Below, one piece after another: positions 1 through 9,160 of a stretch of DNA of 64,000 nt. A program made the translations under genes and the position numbers. The notes under the pieces are model-generated. The model did not search any database. It was not told where the DNA came from and saw nothing but the letters and a program-made list of their open reading frames with translations. Numbering within the stretch: position 1 is the stretch's first letter; every line of letters begins with the position of its first letter. Source of the stretch: an uncultured Methanobacteriaceae archaeon (lineage in GTDB: Archaea; Methanobacteriota; Methanobacteria; Methanobacteriales; Methanobacteriaceae); the NCBI GenBank assembly GCA_947259185.1, contig CAMYKT010000006.1:1-64000 (forward strand). The letters run 5' to 3'.

Positions 1-3000
1 GGGACATATATTCTTTCCTTTAAAACCGGTTCAGGGAGTGATTTTAAATCAGTTTTACCATTAGGGGTTTGAGGCAATTTATCCATCTGCATGAATACCG
101 TGGGTACCATGTATTTGGTGAGACGTTTGGCCAATTCCTCTTTTAAATCATCCGCATTCACCGGCTTACTGGCGGTGAAATAGGCACATAAATGATCCTG
201 AGATTGTACTTTTTTAAGAACCACTGCCACGGATCTAATACCTTCATAATCAGAGATGGCACTTTCAATTTCACCAATTTCAATCCGCAAACCTCTTAAC
301 TTTATTTGATTATCCAGGCGCCCGTAAATTTTATATTCTCCATTTTTTTCCCTGCTGGCAAAGTCGCCTGTTTTGTAATAGGGAATACCATTTCTGGTGA
401 TGAATTGTTCCTTATTTAGTTCTTCCCGGTTGAGATAACCCCGGGCCACCCCCATACCCCCCACATATAACTCCCCAATAACCCCTGCTGGAAGAGGATT
501 ACCATCCAGATCCATCACTTCTTCGGTGACATTAAGCAGAGGTTTACCCACGGTTATATTATCCATATCCTGAATTAATTTAGTATTGCAGGAAATAGTG
601 GTTTCGGTAGGACCATATACATTGTATATATCAGCCGAAGTCCATTCTATGAGTTTTTTATGTAAAAGGGGAGGATATTTTTCCCCGGCCACACTTAAAA
701 CCTTACACCGGGATAGGGTCTCACCCATGCCCTCCACTTCCAGGTATTGCAGCATACGTGAGGGTGTTGCACTAAAAGCATCAGCACCTGTTTTTTCAAA
801 TAATTTAATAATTTCCATAGGATTTTTGGAAGCTTCATCACCGGCAAATACCAGGCAGCGACCATTCATCAGGGTTACCATGGTCTCATGTAAAAATACA
901 TCAAAGGACACCGTGGAAATGGATAAAATCTTACGGGCCTTATGTACAAAGCCATGAGCATAGCAATTTTCTGGATCAGGAGATAAATAATTGGTGATAT
1001 TGGCATGGGTTAACATCACCCCCTTGGGTTTTCCGGTAGAACCGGAAGTATAAATCAGATAACATAGATTTTCAGGTGATATTTCCACCAACGGATTTTT
1101 TTCATTTTCTTCCCTTAGTAATTCATCCACCGGCAGGTTTCCTGATTCACCATCATCGCTTATTACATAAAGGGCACTACTATCCTCCCGGACATGATTT
1201 ATCCTATCGGAAGGATATTCCGGATCAACTGGAATAAAGGCACATCCTGCTTTTACAATACCCAGCATAGTGGCAATTAGACGACTATCCCGGGGCAAGA
1301 TGAACATTACCCTGTCTTCAGATTTTACTCCCCTCTTAATCAGGGCATGAGCAATACGATTAGCCTTACTATTTAATTCTTCATAGGTTAAATCACCATC
1401 TTCAGCCATTAAGGCAATTTTATCCCTGCTTTTTTCCACCTGTTTTTCAAATAGTTTATGAACCAGAGGTTCTGCCACCGGTTTTATCTGGAATGGAACT
1501 GTCTCCTCTTCCACCATGGCAATGTTTTTTAGTAGTTCCCCCGGGTTTTGCATTATTTTAGCTAGCACCTGCTCCAGGCTGTGGATAAAGGTATCCATTA
1601 AATCCCGGGAATAGAGGGCATCATTGTACTGGGTTAATAAATGGAACCGGGCCCCGGTATCAATAATATTAACACTTAATTTGAATTTCAGGGACTCAAA
1701 TTCCAGACTCTCCCTTTCCAGGGTATGGCCATTGATGGTGATATCCTCAATTATTTTCCCGTGATAAGCATACAAAAACTCCGGAAACAGATTATATTTA
1801 TCAGAAATCCTGGTGAAGGGATAAACCTCGTATTTGAGTACATCCAACCATATATTATCCACATAAGAGAAGAATTCAGATACCGTGAGGTCACTATCAA
1901 TAATCAAGGCCAGGGGTAGGGTTCTAACCATCATAGCTAAGGTATTCTGAAAATCAGGGTTGCTCCTACCATTGGAAATGGTGGAAATAAGAATATCCCG
2001 GTTATAGACAAATTTACTCAGGGTAAAGACGGTGGCAGCTAAAAATAAATTATTGGGGGTGATGGAGTTGTCCCTGCAGAAACTTTCCACCTGTTTTTTA
2101 TTCACTGATACCGCGGTTTCTCCTAACTGGCCCTCCTTTTCTTTGCCTTTTAAATCCGGAGAGATGAAAGTGGAGTTTTCAAAAGAACTGACCTTACTCT
2201 CAAAGTAGTCCTGGGCCTGAGAGTAGAGAGTACTTTTTTTTATATCCTGTTCTTCCAGGCTCCAGTCATAACCATTGTAAGCTTCTTCATTCACTTCCCC
2301 TTGATCATAGATGGTTCCCAGTTCCCTGAAGAAAAGGTTAAGGGCAGTTCCATCCACCATTATATGATGGAAGTCTGATAAGAGGGTTGTTTCCCTGGTG
2401 CTGGTATAAATCTTAAATCGTAGCAGTGGTCCTTCAAATAAAGAGAAGGGTTTAATAAAATCACCTATAACTTCCTCATCCACCACTCCCTTTTCCAGGG
2501 GGATGGAAATTTGAAAATCATCGCGGCGTTCCTGACAGATTTCACCTTCTCTCATAACCAGACGGGTTTTAAGGTAAGGATGTCGGGATATAACCTCCTC
2601 CAGAGCATTTTTTAGTTTCAGGGGATCAATATCCTGGAAGCGTATTAGTTTGGGCAGGTTATAGGTTAATTTTTCTGGATTTTTAACACAATCAAAGTAA
2701 ATTCCCAGCTGGTTCTGGGTTAAAGGGTAGAAATCCTGTTTAGGATATTCTTTATGGTCTATTGTCCTGGATGATGAGACCTCGTGGGTAATTTCCCGTA
2801 TATTTCTGGCTCGCATTAAACTGGTGAGATTAACCCTAACTCCAAATTTATGGGAAATCTTACCCAGTAACCTCAAAACCGATAAAGAAGTAAGACCCAA
2901 CTGGAAAAGATCAGTTAAAACTCCAAAATCTGTTGTTTCTAAAATTTCAGAACATATATGGAAGATATCTTCTTCCAGTTCATTTTCAGGAGGTATCATT

Positions 3001-6000
3001 TCATCAAGAGCATAATCCTGGATTTCAGGATCCGGAAAGTTCTTAATATCCGCCTTTCCATTGAAAGTCAGGGGGAAGGCATCCATCTTTATGAAATAAG
3101 AGGGTATCATGTAATGGGGTAATCTCTCCCACAGCATATTCTGTAAAGCAGCAATATCCACCTCTTTTTTCTGGGTGAAGTAGGCACATAAATGTTCACT
3201 GCCCCTCACCTTTTTAACCAGCACAAAGACGGTTTTTACACCATCATAATCACTAATGGCATTTTCAATTTCTCCCAGTTCAATCCTTAATCCCCTTAGT
3301 TTAATTTGAGTATCCATTCGTCCCAGAACATATAACTCTCCGGTACTATCCCTCCTGGCTAAATCTCCGGTGTTATAATAGCGAAGTCCGTGGTAAGGGA
3401 TGAAACGTTCCTGGGTGAGTTCTTCATTTTTCCAGTACCCCCGGGCCACACCGGCACCGGCCACATAGAGCTCCCCGGTGACATGGTAAGGTACCGGATT
3501 GCCGTCCATATCCATTATCTTATCAGTTACATTGAGTAAGGGTTCACCAGCTGAAATATCATCACTTTCCAGGAGTTTTCCATGGGAAGCAATGGTGATC
3601 TCGGTGGGACCATAGGAATTATAGATTTCAGCCCGGGTGTAGCGGGACATAAGAGGGTATAGTTGAGGAGGGAAGGTTTCACCTCCTACAATTATTATCC
3701 TGCAGCGAGGCATTATGTTCTGGATTTCTTCCATTTCCAGGTATTGCAGTAAACGGGTGGGTGTGGAGCCAAAGGCATCAGCATTTGTTTTATGGAATAG
3801 TTTTGCCAGTTCCAGTGGATTGATGGATTGTTCTTCATTGGCAAAAACCACCGGCATGCCATTGGTAAGGGTGGCGAATATTTCCCGTAAGAATACAATA
3901 AAGGACACGGTGGATATGGATATCATTTTTCGGGCCCGATTTACCAGGGCATGAATGGGAATGTTCTGAGGATGGGGTGCCACGTAGTTGGTGATACCAC
4001 CATGGGTTAGCATCACCCCCTTGGGTTTGCCAGTAGACCCTGAAGTATATATAATATAACACAGACTATCCGGGCTCAGTTCCGGGTCAGGGTTGTCTGT
4101 ATTTTCTTCTTCTAGTAGTTCATCCACATCCAGAGCTCCAGGTAAACCATTATTAGTTATAATGTACCGGGCATCGCTGTCTTCCAGGAGTTCTTTAATC
4201 CTTTCTGAAGGATATTCCGGATCCACCGGGATAAAAGCACATCCTGCTTTAACAATACCCAGCATGGTGGCAATAAGGCGACTATCTCGAGGTAAGATGA
4301 ACATGATCCGGTCTTCAGCTTCCACCCCTCTTTTAATAAGAGCCTGGGCAATACGGTTAGCCTTTTTGTTTAGCTCAACATAGGTAAATTCCCCATCTTC
4401 TGCAGTTAAAGCAATTTCATCTCTGCTTTTTTCCACCTGTTTTTCAAAAAGCCGGTTTAATAGTTGTTCCTCCACCGGATTTAAATGGAAGTCCTCCCCT
4501 TGCACTTCTCCTAAAAGGGAGATATCGCAAACCATATTTCCTGGATTTTCAGCCATTTGAAGAGCTAAATTAGTCAGACCATCTAAAAAAGTATCCATCA
4601 TCTCATCAGAATAAGATTCACCATTATAACAAATATTTAATTCATATTCATCAGGTGATTCTAGAATATGGAGGAATATTCGGGAGGTTCCAGGTTCCAG
4701 GCTAATTTGTGGATTTTCCAAACCATAACTGTAAATAAAATCCGGTAAAACATAATTTTTACTGGAAATCCGGGTGAAGGGATAAAAATCATAGTTCATT
4801 AATTCCTGAAATGAGTTCTGTATCCTTTTTAAATAATCCCGGATGGTGGTATGGGTATTCATAACCAATCCCAGGGGTAATTCCTGACCAGGGGACTGGT
4901 TATTGGAAAGAATGGAAATGAGGATATTTTTATTAAAAACAAACTTGGCCAGCGCCAGTAAGGTGGCTGCTAAAAAAATATTATCGGCAGTGTTTTCCGG
5001 TTCAGAAATAGTAAAATCTGATTTAGGGAGGATGAGCTGCCTTTTTTCCACTCCCCTGTCTTTTTTACTTATATCCGGAGTAAGGGAGGTGGCTCCCTCA
5101 CTGGATTGCATCATTTTTTTGAAATAGTGTGCAGCCTGGTAGAAGGGACTGATTTTTATATCGAACTCATCTCCACTTTTATCCGGGTTAAAAGCAATAT
5201 CCTGTAATAGTTTTTCTAAATCATCCAGCAGGGAGGATATATGTTCATGGGTGAAGCAATCGGTATTATACTCGATTTCCAGTACTTGTAAACCATCTTT
5301 ATCAGATAAAGATGGATTCACCCGGATATGAAATGGAAATTCACTTTTGGAATTATGAAACAGATACTCCACATTAGAATCCGTGGAGTTAGATACTACC
5401 GAATACATGGATAGCATGGCCGGGTCAATACCCTTTTTTTGCAGGGTGGGGCCATAGCGATTAAAAGATAGTCTTCCATGGGCTAGTCCCTGTTTTAGAA
5501 TGGATTTAGTGTATAAGAGAGTATTTTTAAGTGATCTACTGCCATCATACTTTAATCGCAGGGGCATCATGTTAACAAACATGCCCAGCATATCCTTTAG
5601 TTGTTTTACCATATCCCGGCCGTGGTAAACACTGTTCCAGACCATGTCTTCCTGGCCGGTGCTCCGGGCAAAATAAATAGATAGGGTGGCTAAGGCCAGT
5701 ACAAAAGGAGATATTCTCTCTTTCTCAATCTGAGATAAATCCTTCAATTTATTGGTTAACTCCGGTTTTAAATACAGGTACTGGTGTTTGATACCTAAAT
5801 CAGGAGAGGAATACCAGTCCAGGTAGTATCCATCCAGGTTGGATAACCAGAATTCCTCATCATCCTTAGCTTTTTTACTGGATAAGTATTCTTTTTCTTT
5901 TTTAACATATTCATGATAATCCTGAATCGGCGCGGGATAGGATTCTTCTTTTTTCAGGGACCCCACACATTCTTCCAGTTTCCCGGCGAATATACTCACT

Positions 6001-6410
6001 GACGTCCCATCCATGATGAGGTGATGGGTGCGGCCCAATACCAGAAGTTCAGATTTAGTTTTAAGTAAAATAAAGTGATACAGGGGTTTATCAAATATTT
6101 CAGGAAAAATTTCCCGGGAAAAAGAGCCTATAAAATCATCAATTTCTGCCGGGGATTTATTAGAATAATCAACATAATGATAAGAATCAGTTTCAGCAGC
6201 ATAGTATTGTCTGAAATTCATAGCTTCATCTTTTTTAATCTGTAATAACAGGTTGCCTCCAATAAGGATATCCAGAGCTTTTTTTACATATTCCTCATCT
6301 TCTACCTGGAAACTGGATTTAAAAGCTATGACATAAGCCTCATTACCAGGGTTATTAATTTCGGTGATTATGGTCCTCTTTTGGGCATTGGATAATTCAA
6401 AGTAATCCAT
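1..6410 (-). CDS. Nonribosomal peptide synthetase, at least two modules (3' end beyond the left edge)
   Basis: Open frame of at least 2136 residues with no stop before the window edge; the C1, A1, T1, C2 and A2 core motifs are all in one frame with the ATG at 6410. Order seen: full condensation domain C1 (about 1-410, HHLIMDG at 129-135); the C-terminal half only of a second C domain (about 420-630, no HHxxxDG); A1 (about 650-1140, YTSGSTGKPKG from 788); carrier domain T1 (LGLTSL, phosphopantetheine Ser at residue 1175, bases 2886-2888); C2 (about 1225-1610, HHIMVDG from 1348); A2 (about 1630-2125, same A3 motif from 1787). The next domain, expected to be T2, is cut off. C1 opens the protein, so it either accepts an acyl or peptidyl group from elsewhere or is a starter C domain. 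The start follows a GGGGTGA SD and lies 2 bp after the transferase gene. Product and release domain cannot be seen. Confidence 0.95.
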   Translation of the reverse strand, partial: MDYFELSNAQKRTIITEINNPGNEAYVIAFKSSFQVEDEEYVKKALDILIGGNLLLQIKKDEAMNFRQYYAAETDSYHYVDYSNKSPAEIDDFIGSFSREIFPEIFDKPLYHFILLKTKSELLVLGRTHHLIMDGTSVSIFAGKLEECVGSLKKEESYPAPIQDYHEYVKKEKEYLSSKKAKDDEEFWLSNLDGYYLDWYSSPDLGIKHQYLYLKPELTNKLKDLSQIEKERISPFVLALATLSIYFARSTGQEDMVWNSVYHGRDMVKQLKDMLGMFVNMMPLRLKYDGSRSLKNTLLYTKSILKQGLAHGRLSFNRYGPTLQKKGIDPAMLSMYSVVSNSTDSNVEYLFHNSKSEFPFHIRVNPSLSDKDGLQVLEIEYNTDCFTHEHISSLLDDLEKLLQDIAFNPDKSGDEFDIKISPFYQAAHYFKKMMQSSEGATSLTPDISKKDRGVEKRQLILPKSDFTISEPENTADNIFLAATLLALAKFVFNKNILISILSNNQSPGQELPLGLVMNTHTTIRDYLKRIQNSFQELMNYDFYPFTRISSKNYVLPDFIYSYGLENPQISLEPGTSRIFLHILESPDEYELNICYNGESYSDEMMDTFLDGLTNLALQMAENPGNMVCDISLLGEVQGEDFHLNPVEEQLLNRLFEKQVEKSRDEIALTAEDGEFTYVELNKKANRIAQALIKRGVEAEDRIMFILPRDSRLIATMLGIVKAGCAFIPVDPEYPSERIKELLEDSDARYIITNNGLPGALDVDELLEEENTDNPDPELSPDSLCYIIYTSGSTGKPKGVMLTHGGITNYVAPHPQNIPIHALVNRARKMISISTVSFIVFLREIFATLTNGMPVVFANEEQSINPLELAKLFHKTNADAFGSTPTRLLQYLEMEEIQNIMPRCRIIIVGGETFPPQLYPLMSRYTRAEIYNSYGPTEITIASHGKLLESDDISAGEPLLNVTDKIMDMDGNPVPYHVTGELYVAGAGVARGYWKNEELTQERFIPYHGLRYYNTGDLARRDSTGELYVLGRMDTQIKLRGLRIELGEIENAISDYDGVKTVFVLVKKVRGSEHLCAYFTQKKEVDIAALQNMLWERLPHYMIPSYFIKMDAFPLTFNGKADIKNFPDPEIQDYALDEMIPPENELEEDIFHICSEILETTDFGVLTDLFQLGLTSLSVLRLLGKISHKFGVRVNLTSLMRARNIREITHEVSSSRTIDHKEYPKQDFYPLTQNQLGIYFDCVKNPEKLTYNLPKLIRFQDIDPLKLKNALEEVISRHPYLKTRLVMREGEICQERRDDFQISIPLEKGVVDEEVIGDFIKPFSLFEGPLLRFKIYTSTRETTLLSDFHHIMVDGTALNLFFRELGTIYDQGEVNEEAYNGYDWSLEEQDIKKSTLYSQAQDYFESKVSSFENSTFISPDLKGKEKEGQLGETAVSVNKKQVESFCRDNSITPNNLFLAATVFTLSKFVYNRDILISTISNGRSNPDFQNTLAMMVRTLPLALIIDSDLTVSEFFSYVDNIWLDVLKYEVYPFTRISDKYNLFPEFLYAYHGKIIEDITINGHTLERESLEFESLKFKLSVNIIDTGARFHLLTQYNDALYSRDLMDTFIHSLEQVLAKIMQNPGELLKNIAMVEEETVPFQIKPVAEPLVHKLFEKQVEKSRDKIALMAEDGDLTYEELNSKANRIAHALIKRGVKSEDRVMFILPRDSRLIATMLGIVKAGCAFIPVDPEYPSDRINHVREDSSALYVISDDGESGNLPVDELLREENEKNPLVEISPENLCYLIYTSGSTGKPKGVMLTHANITNYLSPDPENCYAHGFVHKARKILSISTVSFDVFLHETMVTLMNGRCLVFAGDEASKNPMEIIKLFEKTGADAFSATPSRMLQYLEVEGMGETLSRCKVLSVAGEKYPPLLHKKLIEWTSADIYNVYGPTETTISCNTKLIQDMDNITVGKPLLNVTEEVMDLDGNPLPAGVIGELYVGGMGVARGYLNREELNKEQFITRNGIPYYKTGDFASREKNGEYKIYGRLDNQIKLRGLRIEIGEIESAISDYEGIRSVAVVLKKVQSQDHLCAYFTASKPVNADDLKEELAKRLTKYMVPTVFMQMDKLPQTPNGKTDLKSLPEPVLKERIYV

Positions 6411-6412
6411 AA

Positions 6413-7114
6413 TTAATCACCCCTTTCCATGCTTCTTATAATCCCATAATGAGGATTAGATTCTTCTATATTCTCTAAAGTTTGTAAAACCGGTTCCTTA
6501 ATCTTACTTTTTGAACATACTCCTAACATGTATTCACCCCCAACCACACACCAGCATCCTAATTTACAATCAGAGGACTGAACATTGGATAAACTGCTGT
6601 TAACATCCCTTACCCTTATTTCATCATCTATTTCAATAGCAAATTCATTCAAGTCCAGGTGGAATCCCTGACCTGTCATTTTCATGTAACTTTCTTTTAA
6701 AACCCATAACTCAAAAAAAGCTTCTTTTTTATTATTTTTTAAAATATATTCGTATTCACTCCCCGAAAAATAATGTTTTGCTACATCATCCTCCATACCA
6801 TGAATATGTTCCACATCCACCCCCACCGGAGAATCAGATACAGCACACACCACATAGTCCCGGGAGTGGGAAAGGTTAAAATGAATATGAGGATAATTGC
6901 TTAAACAGGGTTTTCCATATTTTCCAACAGAAATAATAGGATCGCATATTCCTATTTTAGTTAAAGAATGTTTTAGAAGAATTTCTGCCCCCAGGGATAA
7001 TTGCCTATCCCTTAATTTTAAATATTTACTGGACTTGATTACTCTCTCCCGGGAGACTAACCCCCGGGCACGCGCCACATCCAGCCGGGAGACATCCATA
7101 TAATATAACAACAT
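6413..7114 (-). CDS. Sfp-type 4'-phosphopantetheinyl transferase
   Basis: About 233 residues. It should transfer phosphopantetheine from CoA to the carrier-domain serine of the NRPS that follows. The family signature is clear: VGVDVEHI in the middle (Mg/CoA-binding Asp) and WVLKESYMKMTGQG further on (the W/F-x-x-KES/A-x-x-K motif). An NLSHS motif and a GKP segment precede them, as in Sfp. An upstream TTG (7129) is possible, but the ATG at 7114 has a GTGA a few bases before it and starts the protein directly at the first beta strand (MLLYYMDVSRL). The stop lies 2 bp before the NRPS start, so the two genes are almost certainly co-transcribed and translationally coupled. Confidence 0.93.
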   Translation of the reverse strand: MLLYYMDVSRLDVARARGLVSRERVIKSSKYLKLRDRQLSLGAEILLKHSLTKIGICDPIISVGKYGKPCLSNYPHIHFNLSHSRDYVVCAVSDSPVGVDVEHIHGMEDDVAKHYFSGSEYEYILKNNKKEAFFELWVLKESYMKMTGQGFHLDLNEFAIEIDDEIRVRDVNSSLSNVQSSDCKLGCWCVVGGEYMLGVCSKSKIKEPVLQTLENIEESNPHYGIIRSMERGD

Positions 7115-7229
7115 GATTTTCACAGTCAAAGGAATTATTAATTATTAATAATTATAGGAGATGTTATTCTTAAAGATATTTGGTAATTAAGGTCCTGGTG
7201 GTTTATTATTTCAAGGCGATGGGGACTCT

Positions 7230-8060
7230 TCAGCTAGAATATTTCTTTATAAACCATTCTATTAGTTCTCCAGATATACTGATAGAATAAGGTCTATTTT
7301 GGATTTTGCTGGCTTTAAACCAGCGTGCATCAGCTATTTCTTTACCATCCACTTTAATTTCACCCTTATCATATTCCGCCGTAAACCCCACCATCAGGGA
7401 GTGGGGGTAGGGCCAGGGCTGACTACCAAAATATTCTATATTTTTAACCTTTAAACCCACTTCTTCGGCTGTTTCTCTTTGAACTGCTTCTTCCAGGGTT
7501 TCTCCTGGTTCTAAAAAACCAGCCACCAGGCCATACCTATTAGTTATCCCATAGGTGTGGCGGGCCATGAGTAATTTATCCCCCTTTACAATGGCGGTTA
7601 TTATTGCCGGTGATACGCGAGGATAGTTGAAATGTCCACAATCAGGGCAGATTTTAGCCATCTCCCCCTCCATGGTCCCGGTTGAGGATCCGCATTTTCC
7701 ACAAAACTGATGGTTCTTATCCCAGTTAATAATCTGAATAGCTCTACCTGCTAATAGATAAATATCATATTCCAGGATAGAATAAAGTTCTTTTAAATCA
7801 ATAAAAGACATTCCAGATAGTTCCAGGCAGGATTCTATTTCCACCACCAGGCAGGGGCTTCTTCTAAGCTGACCCAGGTAGATTTCCCGGAGTGGTTCAA
7901 CAGGTAATTGATTCAAATTTTTTAAAAAAGGAATTTCATTAGTATGGTGATCAATAAGCAGTTTATCCTGGTAGAAAATAAAATAGTAGGATCCAGAGTC
8001 TGTTTTTTCATCCCGGGGAGTTGATGGTTGATAATCATAGTATATACTCTTTTTTGGCAT
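7230..8060 (-). CDS. nudC: NADH pyrophosphatase NudC-like Nudix hydrolase
   Basis: 276 residues. It hydrolyses NAD(H) (and possibly NAD-capped RNA) to NMN(H) plus AMP. The central zinc ribbon has CGKCG and CPDCG pairs (about residues 119-141). The Nudix box follows, with GFLEPGETLEEA and RETAEEVG, and then the SQPWPYPHSLM segment, which is the NudC-specific SQPWPFPxS sequence that separates this subfamily from other Nudix enzymes. The N-terminal domain is present, so the length is normal. It lies in the same direction as the transferase and NRPS, 115 bp upstream; whether they share a transcript is unclear, and its housekeeping role suggests not. Confidence 0.93.
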   Translation of the reverse strand: MPKKSIYYDYQPSTPRDEKTDSGSYYFIFYQDKLLIDHHTNEIPFLKNLNQLPVEPLREIYLGQLRRSPCLVVEIESCLELSGMSFIDLKELYSILEYDIYLLAGRAIQIINWDKNHQFCGKCGSSTGTMEGEMAKICPDCGHFNYPRVSPAIITAIVKGDKLLMARHTYGITNRYGLVAGFLEPGETLEEAVQRETAEEVGLKVKNIEYFGSQPWPYPHSLMVGFTAEYDKGEIKVDGKEIADARWFKASKIQNRPYSISISGELIEWFIKKYSS

Positions 8061-8299
8061 GGGATTAGTATATTTTAGAATAATAAAAACTTAGCATTTT
8101 TTTGTACCCCCTAATTATTAAATTTATTTAGATATTCATTTAATTTATGTATATATCATTTATAATTCCATAATATTATTTAATATTTATATTTAAAACT
8201 ATTGATTTTATTTTTAATATTAATATTTATATATTAAATATTTAAAATTATATTATACATTACATAGTTAATGTTATTTATTAAAAAAGGAGGAGTGAT
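8061..8299. promoter_or_regulatory. Very AT-rich divergent intergenic region
   Basis: 239 bp between the divergent nudC gene and a small membrane protein gene. It is almost entirely A and T, with several TATA-like stretches (for example 8220-8265), and must hold promoters for both directions. A strong SD (AAGGAGGAG) ends it at 8288-8295. No open frame or stable hairpin was seen. Confidence 0.45.
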
Positions 8300-8623
8300 G
8301 TGATAGCAGATATTAACCAAACAAGCCGCACCATTGAACTGGTACTGGGTATTATTGGTGGAATTTTTGGATTATTAGGAGGTATTTTTGCAGTTATTTT
8401 TGGGAGTCTGGCCTCTGCAGACATTGTAATCATGGGAATTAGTGCCATTCTAGCCTCTATAGTGGGAATTGTAGCGGCAGTCTATGTGACTAAAAATCCT
8501 AAAACTGGCGGAATAATTCTGATTGTAAGTGCTATCTGGTTATTAATCAGTATATCCTTATTTGGATTATTAGGATCTATCTTGATTGGTATTAGCGGGA
8601 TTTTAGCTATTTTAAGGAAATAA
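8300..8623 (+). CDS. Small four-helix membrane protein, function unknown
   Basis: 107 residues, starting at GTG 8300 just after an AAGGAGGAG SD; the ATG two bases earlier runs straight into a stop, so GTG is the only workable start. After a short polar N-terminus (about 12 residues) the protein is nearly all hydrophobic, with about four membrane segments rich in Gly, Ile and Leu. It resembles small DUF4064-like membrane proteins in composition, but I cannot assign a family firmly. The lipoprotein gene starts 12 bp downstream with its own SD, so the two are likely co-transcribed. Confidence 0.75.
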   Translation: MIADINQTSRTIELVLGIIGGIFGLLGGIFAVIFGSLASADIVIMGISAILASIVGIVAAVYVTKNPKTGGIILIVSAIWLLISISLFGLLGSILIGISGILAILRK

Positions 8624-8635
8624 AAAGGTGAAAAT

Positions 8636-9070
8636 ATGAAAAATAAAGGAATCATTACATTAGCCCTTCTCCTGGTAGTGGGAGTGGTGCTGGTTAGTGG
8701 ATGCACCGATAGTGGCAGTTCAACAGATAGTAGTTCTGGATCCCGGTCCAGTTTGAAGGTGAGTGATGTGGAAGTACTATCCGAAGGATATGGAATGTAC
8801 AAGGTAAAAGCTACTATAATGCCGGAGAAAGATTACAGTTACCTGGAAATGGTTTTAATATGGTATGATGCCAGTGATGCTATTATTGAAAAAAATTCAC
8901 TGGTATGGAATATTAATGATGTAAAATCCGGCCAAACCCTTAAAGTAACAGGTAATGGTTATATAAGTGGGGATGAAAAACCAGCCAACGTCGATATACT
9001 GATATTTGATAGTGTTTTTTCTGGAGGGGATGAATCCGGAGCCATATACAAGTCGAGTGTAACACTTTAA
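8636..9070 (+). CDS. Secreted lipoprotein with possible FxLYD-like domain
   Basis: 144 residues. The N-terminus is a lipoprotein signal: MKNKG, a hydrophobic stretch, then the lipobox VSGC with Cys at residue 23, followed by a Ser/Asp/Gly-rich linker of about 20 residues. The rest (about 45-144) looks like a beta-sandwich of the FxLYD kind (VKATI, WYDASDAIIEKNS, GYISGDEKPANVDI), a domain common in archaeal surface lipoproteins. It sits just behind a small membrane protein gene. No enzymatic residues are evident; a surface-exposed binding or structural role is inference. Confidence 0.8.
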   Translation: MKNKGIITLALLLVVGVVLVSGCTDSGSSTDSSSGSRSSLKVSDVEVLSEGYGMYKVKATIMPEKDYSYLEMVLIWYDASDAIIEKNSLVWNINDVKSGQTLKVTGNGYISGDEKPANVDILIFDSVFSGGDESGAIYKSSVTL

Positions 9071-9160
9071 AATATTTTATATCCCATTTTATTTTTTAAT
9101 TAAAAGTAAAGTGCAATTTTATGGAATTAATAGATTATTTTAAAAAAATTTAGTGGAGAT

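Noticed and set aside
586..957. Plus-strand open frame of 123 codons
   Set aside because: Antisense to the A2 domain of the NRPS, which has clear motifs on the minus strand; no SD.
3715..4383. Plus-strand open frames of 79 and 96 codons
   Set aside because: Antisense shadows of the A1 domain; composition low-complexity Ser/Ile and no homology.
8061..8299. Extremely AT-rich DNA as a replication origin
   Set aside because: No origin-recognition-box repeats and no cdc6/orc1 gene nearby; ordinary promoter DNA is enough.
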